Below, piece after piece: positions 1-6,436 of a stretch of 6,512 nt of DNA. Source of the stretch: Aquiluna sp. (GTDB taxonomy: Bacteria; Actinomycetota; Actinomycetes; Actinomycetales; Microbacteriaceae); assembly GCA_016780945.1 (NCBI GenBank), contig JADHKY010000061.1, positions 1 to 6,512 of the forward strand, written 5' to 3'. The position numbers were made by a program, and so were the translations under genes. The notes beneath the pieces were generated by a model that saw nothing but the letters and a program-made list of their open reading frames with translations, was not told where the DNA came from and searched no databases. The first letter of the stretch is position 1, and every line of letters starts with the position of its first letter.

Positions 1-2222
1 GGTGAACCAAACGGTGCTGCTGACACTGGTCCATAGTTTGGAAGTTCAGCCTGCGCCATGGAGTGACCAGGGAGGAACTGGGCTAGGTGTGGCCTTGCAA
101 CCACAGGTCCGACTCCTGGGCCACCACCTCCGTGAGGGATGCAGAAGGTCTTGTGGAGGTTGAGGTGGCTTACATCTCCGCCAAACTCACCAAACTTCGC
201 ATAACCAACAACCGCGTTGGTGTTTGCTCCGTCGATGTAGACCTGACCACCGGCTGCGTGAACGAGGTCACAGATCTCCACCACGGCCTCCTCATAGACG
301 CCGTGGGTGGAGGGGTAGGTGATCATGAGAGCTGCCAGGGTGTCTGCAAACTCTGCAATCTTTTGCTTTAGATCTAGGACATCGACATTGCCGTCGTTGT
401 CGCAACCCACCACCACTACCTCGAGCCCTGCGAGCACGGCGCTCGCGGCATTGGTGCCGTGGGCAGAAGATGGAATTAGGCAGATGTTTCTCTGGAAGTC
501 TCCCCTGGAGCGGTGGTAGCCGCGGATTGCCATTAGGCCTGCCAGCTCTCCCTGGCTTCCCGCGTTTGGCTGCAGCGAAACCGCTTCGTAGCCGGTGATG
601 TCACTAAGCCAGCTGGTTAGCTCGTCGATTAGTTCTAGGTAACCCTGGGTGTCCTCGGCTGGGGCAAAGGGGTGAAGAGAGGCAAACTCTGGCCAGGTAA
701 CAGCTTCCATCTCGGTTACAGAATTGAGCTTCATGGTGCAGGAGCCCAGCGGAATCATGCCTCGATCTAGCGCGTAGTCAAAGTCTGCAAGCTTCTTTAG
801 ATACCTGAGCATCGCAGTCTCTGAGTGGTGGGTGTTAAATACCGGGTGCTCGAGATACCCACTCTCGCGGTGGTTTCTAAGTCTGTCTTCCGCATCCTCT
901 GGCTTTGGAGCTCTTGCGCCAAAGGCGCTTGCCAGCTCGGCTAGGTGCTGCCAGCTCGTGCTCTCGTCTAGAGAGATGCCAAGGGTCTGCTCGTCTACTT
1001 TGAGAACAGTTAAGTCCTTGGCCCTGGCGGCCTCGTAGAACTTGGTTGCGTCGGTGTCAACAAGCCGGATGGTGTCGAAGAAGTTCTCGTGCTGGAGAGA
1101 GAAACCAACCTCGGTTAGCACCTTGGCAAGGGCAGTTGCCTTGTCGTGGATCTCTTTGGCGATTGCCTTGAGGTCCCCAGGTCCGTGGTAGACGGCATAC
1201 ATCCCCGCCATTACAGCAAGCAGCACCTGGGCGGTGCAGATGTTACTGGTGGCACGCTCACGCCTTATGTGCTGCTCCCTGGTTTGCAGGGTAAGTCTGT
1301 AGGCAGGGGCGCCCTCGGCATCTACCGAGACGCCAACGAGCCTTCCTGGCATGGTGCGCTCGAGTTTGTCGCGCACTGCCAGGTAGCCGGCGTGAGGACC
1401 ACCAAAGCCCATTGGGACCCCAAAGCGCTGGGTGGTGCCGCAGACCACGTCCGCACCCTTCTCACCCGGAGGGGTGATCAGGGTAAGTGCCATGAGGTCT
1501 GCTGCGGCAATCGCCAGTCCGCCAAACTCGTGGACCTTGGCAAACAGGTTGTCAAAGTTGATGATTCGTCCCGAGGCTCCCGGGTACTGAATGACAGCAC
1601 CAAAGCACTCTTCGTCTAGCTCTTCTAGCTTTGCGGCATCGAAGTACTTGATGACGATGCCCATGGGCTCCGCCCTGTGCTCGAGGAGCTGTTTAGTCTG
1701 GGGGAACATGTCGCTGTCGACGAAGAAGATATCGCTGTTGCTGTCTGCGCTTCGCCTTGCAACCAGCATGGCCTCCACAACAGCCGTTGACTCATCAAGC
1801 ATGGAGGCGTTTGCGGTCTTCATGCCGGTTAGATCTGTGACCATGGTCTGGAAGTTAATGATTGCCTCTAGGCGACCCTGGGAGATCTCGGGCTGGTATG
1901 GGGTGTAGGCGGTATACCAGCTTGGGTTCTCTAGAACGTTGCGCTTGATGACTCCCGGGGTTCTGGTTCCGTAGTAGCCCAGACCGATAAAGCTCTGAGT
2001 GATGCGGTTTTTCGAGCCAATTTCTCTTAGCCGCTCTAGCGCATCGTCTTCGCTGATGGCATCCGGCAGCTTGCTGTCGCCCTCAAACTTGATGGCGTCC
2101 GGTAGCGCCTTCTCCATGAGATCGTTGAGGCTTTCAAGCCGGAGGTAATCGAGCATGGCCTTTTGCTCAGTGGCATCGGGGCCGATGTGGCGGAAACGAA
2201 ACTGATGATGGTCAGCTAGCAA
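1..2222 (-). CDS. gcvP: Glycine dehydrogenase (decarboxylating), P protein of glycine cleavage; 3' end cut by window edge
   Basis: This PLP enzyme decarboxylates glycine and passes the aminomethyl group to the lipoyl arm of GcvH. It is cytoplasmic. The window holds 740 complete codons; single-chain GcvP is usually about 950 residues, so roughly 210 C-terminal residues lie beyond position 1. Visible landmarks are FRFRHIGP at the N-terminus, GYYGTRTPGVI and TPYQPEISQGR near residues 85-115, PLGSCTMKLN near 490-500, SSAHGTNAAS near 583-592, and NLHKTFCIPHGGGGPGVGP, whose Lys691 (codon 150-152) is the expected PLP-binding lysine. The start is TTG at 2222, directly after the gcvH stop: no ATG or GTG lies between that stop and the conserved HIGP motif, and GGAGAG sits just upstream. 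It is the last of the five genes seen in the unit. Family identity is certain; the TTG start is very likely. Confidence 0.97.
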   Translation of the reverse strand, partial: MLADHHQFRFRHIGPDATEQKAMLDYLRLESLNDLMEKALPDAIKFEGDSKLPDAISEDDALERLREIGSKNRITQSFIGLGYYGTRTPGVIKRNVLENPSWYTAYTPYQPEISQGRLEAIINFQTMVTDLTGMKTANASMLDESTAVVEAMLVARRSADSNSDIFFVDSDMFPQTKQLLEHRAEPMGIVIKYFDAAKLEELDEECFGAVIQYPGASGRIINFDNLFAKVHEFGGLAIAAADLMALTLITPPGEKGADVVCGTTQRFGVPMGFGGPHAGYLAVRDKLERTMPGRLVGVSVDAEGAPAYRLTLQTREQHIRRERATSNICTAQVLLAVMAGMYAVYHGPGDLKAIAKEIHDKATALAKVLTEVGFSLQHENFFDTIRLVDTDATKFYEAARAKDLTVLKVDEQTLGISLDESTSWQHLAELASAFGARAPKPEDAEDRLRNHRESGYLEHPVFNTHHSETAMLRYLKKLADFDYALDRGMIPLGSCTMKLNSVTEMEAVTWPEFASLHPFAPAEDTQGYLELIDELTSWLSDITGYEAVSLQPNAGSQGELAGLMAIRGYHRSRGDFQRNICLIPSSAHGTNAASAVLAGLEVVVVGCDNDGNVDVLDLKQKIAEFADTLAALMITYPSTHGVYEEAVVEICDLVHAAGGQVYIDGANTNAVVGYAKFGEFGGDVSHLNLHKTFCIPHGGGGPGVGPVVARPHLAQFLPGHSMAQAELPNYGPVSAAPFGS

Positions 2223-2594
<372 letters not shown>

Positions 2595-2596
2595 CT

Positions 2597-3673
2597 CTAT
2601 CTCCTATAAAACGGAAGCTCAACTACCTCGTAGCCGATCCTCGTGCCCCTTACATCTGCCTCTAGTTTGCTACCAATTTCAAGCTCCAGCGAACCATCTA
2701 GATAAGCCATTGCCACTGGGTAGCCAAGGGTTGGCGAAAGCGCACCCGAGGTGACCTGGCCAATGGGGTTCTCGCCACCTGGCAGATAGATTTCATACTC
2801 CGCTCTGGCAGCGCGTTTCCCCTCGCCCTTGAGCCCGTAGAGCTTCCAGTTCTTTTGAGTCTTTAGCTCCTCAAGGGCAACCTTCCCCACGAAGTCATCC
2901 TTGTCTAGGGCCACGACTCTGCCAAGGCCAGCCTCAAAGGGGTTTACATCCAGTGTGAGCTCGTGGCCATAGAGGGGCATGCCCGCCTCTAGTCTCAGGG
3001 TGTCCCTGGCTGCTAGGCCGCAGACCCTAACCTCTTCCCTTACCGCCAGTGCGCGGAAGATCTTTAGCGCTTCGGTGTCGGGGATAAAAATCTCGAAGCC
3101 ATCCTCGCCGGTGTAGCCGGTGCGGGCCAAAAGCACCTCGGTTTGACCAATCTTGCCGCTGGCTATCGAGTAGTAGGGAAGTGGTTCTAGGTCAACATCC
3201 ACAAACTCGTTTAGCACGGAAGTTGCCTTGGGTCCCTGAAGGGCTAAAAGCACCCACTGTTCAGACTCGTCGGTTACCTCAACTTCAAAGTGCTCGGCAG
3301 CATTTAGAAGCTGAACCAGCACTGCGTGACGATTACCGGCATTTGCGACGATTAGGTACTCGTCAGTTTGGATTCTGTAGACGATCAGGTCGTCAATCAC
3401 CTTGCCGTCTGCGTTGCAGATCATGGTGTATTTGGCTTTGCCATCTTTCATGCCGCTGAGCTTTGAAACTAGGGCGTAGTCGAGAAGCTCCGCGGCCTCT
3501 CCCTTGATGCGGATCTCTCCCATGTGGCTGATGTCAAACAGTCCCGCTGAGTTTCTTACGGCGTGATGCTCGTCCAGGTCAGAGCCATACCGCACGGGCA
3601 TCTCCCAGCCCCCGAAGTCGGTGAAGGCTGCACCCATACCCTGGTGTTCGTCAAACAGCGGTGTTCTAAGCAC
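2597..3673 (-). CDS. gcvT: Glycine cleavage system T protein (aminomethyltransferase)
   Basis: GcvT moves the methylene carbon from the aminomethyl-lipoyl arm of GcvH to tetrahydrofolate, releasing ammonia and giving 5,10-methylene-THF. The 358 residues fit the usual 360-370. The sequence shows LRTPLFDEH at the N-terminus, GGWEMPVRYG near 21-30, LFDISHMGE at 45-53, KVIDDLIVYR with the conserved Asp94-Asp95 pair of the folate site, RTGYTGEDGFEIF near 184-196, and RDTLRLEAGMPLYGHEL near 223-239. A C-terminal barrel-type domain follows (GQVTSGALSPTLG). The start is GTG: the next Met (residue 13) would remove the conserved N-terminus. AGGG overlapping the purC stop lies 7 nt upstream of the GTG. 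Only 9 nt separate it from purC, so it has no leader of its own. Confidence 0.97.
   Translation of the reverse strand: MLRTPLFDEHQGMGAAFTDFGGWEMPVRYGSDLDEHHAVRNSAGLFDISHMGEIRIKGEAAELLDYALVSKLSGMKDGKAKYTMICNADGKVIDDLIVYRIQTDEYLIVANAGNRHAVLVQLLNAAEHFEVEVTDESEQWVLLALQGPKATSVLNEFVDVDLEPLPYYSIASGKIGQTEVLLARTGYTGEDGFEIFIPDTEALKIFRALAVREEVRVCGLAARDTLRLEAGMPLYGHELTLDVNPFEAGLGRVVALDKDDFVGKVALEELKTQKNWKLYGLKGEGKRAARAEYEIYLPGGENPIGQVTSGALSPTLGYPVAMAYLDGSLELEIGSKLEADVRGTRIGYEVVELPFYRR
2600..2605 (-). promoter_or_regulatory. Ribosome binding site of gcvH
   Basis: AGGAGA on the minus strand, 5 nt before the gcvH ATG, is formed by the last two arginine codons of gcvT. It is the strongest Shine-Dalgarno sequence in the window. 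This suits a carrier protein that may be needed in more copies than the enzymes it serves; the need for excess is an inference. Confidence 0.7.
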
Positions 3674-3682
3674 AGAACAACC

Positions 3683-4537
3683 CTAATTGTTATTGCTGGT
3701 CAGTTTCTCCGCGAGTAGGCCGTAGCGCTCGGCAGTGAGTCTCACGATCTCCTCGGGCAAACTCGGAGGCTCGGAGACCTTGTCCCAGTTTTTCTCAAGC
3801 CAATTGCGGACAATTTGTTTGTCAAAGCTTTGGTCGCGGTTGCCGCTCTCCCACTCTGTCTTGTCCCAGTATCTGGAGCTGTCAGGAGTTAGGACCTCGT
3901 CACCGAGGGTGAGCATGTTGGTTCTGGGATCGTTGCCAAACTCGAACTTGGTGTCTGCGAGTATTAGCCCCGCCCTCTCGGCAAGAGAAGAAGCTTTGAT
4001 GAAGATCTCTATGCTGCTATCTCTCAGCCGCTCCGCCATCTCGCTACCGACGAGGTCAACCACCTGCTCGAAGCTGATGTTCTCGTCCTTTTCGCCGTGG
4101 GGCGCTTTGTAGGCGGGGGTAAAAATAGGGTGGGGTAAGCGGTCACCATTTTGGAGTCCCTCAGGCAGCTCAATGCCACAGACCTTGCCAGTCTGAAGAT
4201 ATTCCTTGTGTCCCGAGCCGGACAGATAGCCACGCACCACGCACTCCACCGGGTACATCTCCAGCTTCCGGGCGATTACCGCCCTGTCCCTAACCTGCTC
4301 TGGGACCTCGAGTTCGCTAGATAGGTGGTTTGGAATATCCAACCTTTCAAACCACCACGAGCTGACCTCGGTCAGGTTCTTCCCCTTGCCGGGGATGTCA
4401 GGGGTGTGGATGTGATCGAAGGCGCTGATGCGGTCGCTTGCGACTATGAGTACCAGGTGAGAAAACTCTTTGTCCTCGGGCTCGAAGAGCTCTCGAACCT
4501 TGCCCGAGTAGATGTGCTTGAATCCTGGCAACTCCAT
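3683..4537 (-). CDS. purC: Phosphoribosylaminoimidazole-succinocarboxamide synthase (SAICAR synthetase)
   Basis: PurC joins aspartate to CAIR in an ATP-dependent step of de novo purine synthesis, giving SAICAR. The 284 residues fit the longer form of the family, as in other Actinobacteria and yeast Ade1, rather than the roughly 240-residue form of many other bacteria. Visible landmarks are YSGKVREL at 10-17 (nucleotide-binding loop), LVLIVASDRISAFD at 28-41 (family signature 1), ECVVRGYLSGSG near 98-109, DENISFE after TPAYKAPHGEK, and LADTKFEFG near 193-201 (family signature 2). The TPAYKA segment has Tyr where I recall Thr in most members, a minor variation. The ATG begins immediately after the purD stop (TAGATG). 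The only upstream Shine-Dalgarno hint is AGG 10 nt away, so translation is probably coupled to purD. Confidence 0.97.
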   Translation of the reverse strand: MELPGFKHIYSGKVRELFEPEDKEFSHLVLIVASDRISAFDHIHTPDIPGKGKNLTEVSSWWFERLDIPNHLSSELEVPEQVRDRAVIARKLEMYPVECVVRGYLSGSGHKEYLQTGKVCGIELPEGLQNGDRLPHPIFTPAYKAPHGEKDENISFEQVVDLVGSEMAERLRDSSIEIFIKASSLAERAGLILADTKFEFGNDPRTNMLTLGDEVLTPDSSRYWDKTEWESGNRDQSFDKQIVRNWLEKNWDKVSEPPSLPEEIVRLTAERYGLLAEKLTSNNN

Positions 4538-5755
4538 CTAGCTAATACCTGCCGCGATGTCGTTGCGATAGTGGCCGCCCTCCAGCGAGATACGGCTAAT
4601 ACCTTCATAGGCAAGGGTCCTCGCCTCCTGGAAACTGTCTCCGCAGCCAACCACCGAGAGCACCCTGCCGACTTTTCCTGCCTTGCAGACCTCTACGTCC
4701 TCAATGCTCTGTGCCGACTCGATGCCGGTGACCTCACGGTATTCGACTGTCGCGGTTGGGTAGCCCTCGGAAGCCAGCACCACCGTTACCGCCTTGCGCT
4801 TCGAGAACTCAGCTGAGGGGCCAACGTCGAGTTTTCCGGTTGCCGCTCTCATGAGCAGTTCCGCAAGGTTGCTGGTGAGCCTGCGAAGCACAACCTGGGT
4901 CTCGGGGTCTCCAAACCTTGCGTTGAACTCAATAACTCTTAGCCCGCGATCGGTAACAATGAGCCCGCAGTAGAGCAGGCCAACAAATTCGGTTCCTCTG
5001 CGCGCCAGCTCATGGATTACAGGCTGCGCTACCCGCTCTGTGACCTCATCGACAAAACCCTCTGGGAGCCAGGGGATTGGTGAGTAGGCACCCATGCCAC
5101 CGGTGTTGGGGCCCTCGTCACCCTCAAAAGCTCGCTTGTAGTCCTGAGCGGGAGATAGCGGCATGACGCTCTTGCCATCAGCCAGGAAGAACAGACTCAC
5201 CTCTCTGCCGTCTAGGAACTCTTCAACCAGAACTCCACCAGAGATGTAGACGCCGGCATGCTCTAGGGCAGCCGATCTGTCGCCGGTGACGATAACGCCC
5301 TTGCCGGCTGCCAGACCATCTGCCTTTACTACATATGGGGCACCAAACTGGTCGAGGGCATTCTCGACCTCCTCCATGGTGGTGCACTGGTGGGCCATGC
5401 CGGTTGGTACATCGGCTGCAGCCATTACCTCTTTGGCAAAGTTTTTTGAACCCTCTAGTTGGGCAGCGTCTTGATTGGGCCCAAAGACTGCGACTCCCTG
5501 CTCCCTAAGGGCATCTGCCACACCTGCAACCAGTGGAGCCTCTGGGCCGATTACAACCAGGTCCACACGCTCCTCAAGAGCAAGCTTTACCACCTCAAGA
5601 CGGTCAACCTGATCAACGTCCCGGGTTTCGACCTCTTTGGCTATGCCCTCGTTGCCCGGGGCACAAACTATGTTCTCGGAAGGGGTGCCGGTGCGAATGA
5701 GGGACTTTATGATGGCGTGCTCTCTTGCGCCAGAGCCAATGACGAGGATTCTCAC
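4538..5755 (-). CDS. purD: Phosphoribosylamine-glycine ligase (GAR synthetase)
   Basis: PurD is an ATP-grasp enzyme that joins glycine to phosphoribosylamine, the step after PurF. It shows ILVIGSGAREH at the N-terminus, GPEAPLVAG, the ATP-binding KADGLAAGKGV, QDYKRAFEGDEGPNTGGMGAYSP split over two loops, and the family signature RFGDPETQ near residue 280. From GTG 5755 the protein is 405 residues, slightly short of the usual 420-430. Much of the shortfall is near residues 357-368, where AGK runs straight into VGRVLSV and the usual loop is missing. The start is ambiguous. GTG 5755 gives the canonical M-R-I-L-V-I-G opening and sits 7 nt after a -10-like TAAACT. GTG 5761 adds two residues and has GGCGG 7 nt upstream. 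ATGs at 5791 and 5854 would add non-conserved residues over the divergent gene. Confidence 0.96.
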   Translation of the reverse strand: MRILVIGSGAREHAIIKSLIRTGTPSENIVCAPGNEGIAKEVETRDVDQVDRLEVVKLALEERVDLVVIGPEAPLVAGVADALREQGVAVFGPNQDAAQLEGSKNFAKEVMAAADVPTGMAHQCTTMEEVENALDQFGAPYVVKADGLAAGKGVIVTGDRSAALEHAGVYISGGVLVEEFLDGREVSLFFLADGKSVMPLSPAQDYKRAFEGDEGPNTGGMGAYSPIPWLPEGFVDEVTERVAQPVIHELARRGTEFVGLLYCGLIVTDRGLRVIEFNARFGDPETQVVLRRLTSNLAELLMRAATGKLDVGPSAEFSKRKAVTVVLASEGYPTATVEYREVTGIESAQSIEDVEVCKAGKVGRVLSVVGCGDSFQEARTLAYEGISRISLEGGHYRNDIAAGIS

Positions 5756-5762
5756 TCTCACG

Positions 5763-5768
5763 AGTTTA
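5763..5768 (-). promoter_or_regulatory. Candidate -10 element of the purD-purC-gcvTHP unit
   Basis: TAAACT on the minus strand fits the actinobacterial TANNNT pattern and ends 7 nt before GTG 5755, the spacing expected if the transcript starts on the start codon (leaderless). No good -35 hexamer is visible 16-18 bp upstream, where TGAGCC is the closest. Such short motifs arise often by chance, so this is a candidate supported mainly by position. Confidence 0.35.
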
Positions 5769-5770
5769 CC

Positions 5771-5795
5771 GCCCGAGGATAATTGGCTCATGGGC
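5771..5795. repeat. Imperfect inverted repeat over the divergent start region
   Basis: GCCCGAG at 5771-5777 pairs with CTC (5787-5789) and GGGC (5792-5795), with a 2-nt bulge (AT, 5790-5791) and a 9-nt loop. It covers the candidate plus-strand -10 box and the ATG of the sterol-carrier gene. It could be an operator or an mRNA fold, but seven broken base pairs are close to what chance would give. Confidence 0.25.
5778..5783 (+). promoter_or_regulatory. Candidate -10 element for the sterol-carrier gene and purF side
   Basis: GATAAT matches the TATAAT consensus at five of six bases and keeps the most conserved A2 and T6. It ends 6 nt before the ATG at 5790, the geometry of a leaderless transcript. 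The only Shine-Dalgarno-like sequence, AGGA at 5776-5779, is 10 nt from the ATG and overlaps this box. No clear -35 hexamer is present 16-18 bp upstream. Confidence 0.4.
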
Positions 5796-6131
5796 AAGAA
5801 ACAGATAGCAGACGATGTGGGCAAATTGGCAATTGCAAATGGCGATGTGCCCATGGCTGTCAGGTATCTGTTGCAGCTGATTGAAAATAGTTCTCCAGGC
5901 AGGGCGGTCGAGCTGAGAGTGCCACCCTATGGAGCTATTCAGTGCGTCCAGGGCCTTGATCACCGGCGAGGAACGCCGCCAAATGTGATTGAGATGACTC
6001 CGGAAGTATTTCTGTCGCTATGCAAGGGTCAATCTTCTTGGTCATCCGAACTCGAAGCAGGCACCGTTGTTGCCTCGGGCGCCTTGGCGAACGAAGTAGC
6101 CAGACTATTTCCGGTGGAGCTCGAAAACTAG
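5790..6131 (+). CDS. Sterol-carrier-family small protein next to purF, function unknown
   Basis: This 113-residue protein resembles a small family in Actinobacteria annotated as sterol carrier family protein (SCP-2-like), which I recall lying beside purF or purD. Diagnostic parts are PGRAVELRVPPYGAIQCV at 36-53 and RGTPPNVIEMTPEVFLSL at 60-77, followed by the helical end WSSELEAGTVVASG. There is no signal peptide or membrane segment, so it should be cytoplasmic. SCP-2 folds bind lipids or other hydrophobic ligands, but no ligand is known to me for this branch and its job in purine metabolism is unproven. ATG 5790 is chosen because the reading frame upstream overlaps the start of purD on the other strand and carries no family similarity. 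It heads a short unit leading to purF. The family call is firm; the function is not. Confidence 0.88.
   Translation: MGKKQIADDVGKLAIANGDVPMAVRYLLQLIENSSPGRAVELRVPPYGAIQCVQGLDHRRGTPPNVIEMTPEVFLSLCKGQSSWSSELEAGTVVASGALANEVARLFPVELEN
5821..5843. repeat. Short direct repeat with a central palindrome, upstream of purD
   Basis: GCAAATTGGC (5821-5830) is nearly repeated as GCAAATGGC (5835-5843), 14 bp further on. Between and across them lies the perfect 8-bp palindrome GCAATTGC (5829-5836). The block is inside the sterol-carrier coding region but 66-88 bp upstream of the purD start, where an activator or repressor could bind. It also simply encodes GKLAIANG, so coding chance remains a fair explanation. 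Confidence 0.3.
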
Positions 6132-6157
6132 CGGTATTCAACGGCGCTCATTGCTGG

Positions 6158-6163
6158 TTTAAT
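6158..6163 (+). promoter_or_regulatory. Weak candidate -10 element before the small membrane protein
   Basis: TTTAAT matches TATAAT at five of six bases, although it lacks the usually conserved A2. It ends 6 nt before the GTG at 6170. The only Shine-Dalgarno-like GGAG (6165-6168) is 1 nt from the GTG, too close for normal use. That makes a leaderless start worth considering, alongside coupling to the upstream gene 38 nt away. No -35 was found. Confidence 0.2.
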
Positions 6164-6169
6164 TGGAGC

Positions 6170-6436
6170 GTGGCCGAGAACGAAGAAATTGAAATCCGCA
6201 GAGCACCAAAGGTGCTCCCCTGGATGTTCACCGGCAGTGCTCTCGGTGTTTTGATCGCGGTAGTTATTTTTGCCATTGCACCGGATAACGCCGATGTTCC
6301 TCAGAACTTTTTTGGTCTTCTCATGATCGCTCTTGGTTCTTTGGGGCTCGGGCTTGGGGTTTTGGTGGCCATTATCTTTGACCTTGTATCGTCCAGAAGA
6401 GCCAAGCGGGCGATAGCCAATAGGGTTACAGAGTGA
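6170..6436 (+). CDS. Small two-helix membrane protein preceding purF
   Basis: This is a predicted 88-residue inner-membrane protein with two hydrophobic segments at about residues 16-37 and 47-70. A short polar link (PDNADVPQN) joins them, and a basic tail (SSRRAKRAIANR) suggests that both ends face the cytoplasm. The charged N-terminus ends in IRRAPKVLPW, a pattern I recall from short proteins next to purF in Microbacteriaceae; some are labelled as potassium transporter Trk, but nothing here resembles a Trk channel, so I do not adopt that name. GTG 6170 is the only start codon between the upstream stop and the conserved N-terminal motif. Its last four bases overlap the purF start (GTGA), so the two genes are probably translationally coupled. 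The function is unknown. Confidence 0.8.
   Translation: MAENEEIEIRRAPKVLPWMFTGSALGVLIAVVIFAIAPDNADVPQNFFGLLMIALGSLGLGLGVLVAIIFDLVSSRRAKRAIANRVTE
6422..6425 (+). promoter_or_regulatory. Ribosome binding site deciding the purF start
   Basis: AGGG inside the end of the membrane-protein gene lies 7 nt before GTG 6433. The later in-frame ATG at 6469 has no comparable sequence upstream, so the GTG overlapping the preceding stop is preferred. Confidence 0.55.

Noticed and set aside
87..371. 94-residue open frame on the plus strand near the left edge
   Set aside because: It lies opposite the PLP-lysine region of GcvP, which fully explains the sequence.
1146..1619. 157-residue open frame on the plus strand opposite gcvP
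   Set aside because: The minus strand here encodes conserved GcvP sequence without interruption; the antisense translation has no domain-like pattern.
4325..4816. 163-residue open frame on the plus strand across the purD-purC junction
   Set aside because: It is antisense to two certain enzymes, shows no recognisable motif, and such open frames are common opposite moderately GC-rich genes.
5637..5789. Upstream extension of the sterol-carrier reading frame
   Set aside because: The extension lies antisense to conserved PurD codons for the nucleotide-binding N-terminus, and family similarity starts only after ATG 5790.
5756..5854. Longer purD N-terminus from ATG 5854 or ATG 5791
   Set aside because: The extra residues are not like PurD, overlap the conserved divergent gene, and lack a ribosome binding site. 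The family normally starts right at the R-I-L-V-I-G strand.
6020..6169. Upstream extension of the small membrane protein from ATG 6020
   Set aside because: It would run through the sterol-carrier coding region in another frame; the family-like sequence begins near GTG 6170.
6132..6169. Possible terminator between the sterol-carrier and membrane-protein genes
   Set aside because: No stable hairpin followed by a T run is visible in these 38 nt, so read-through to purF is expected.
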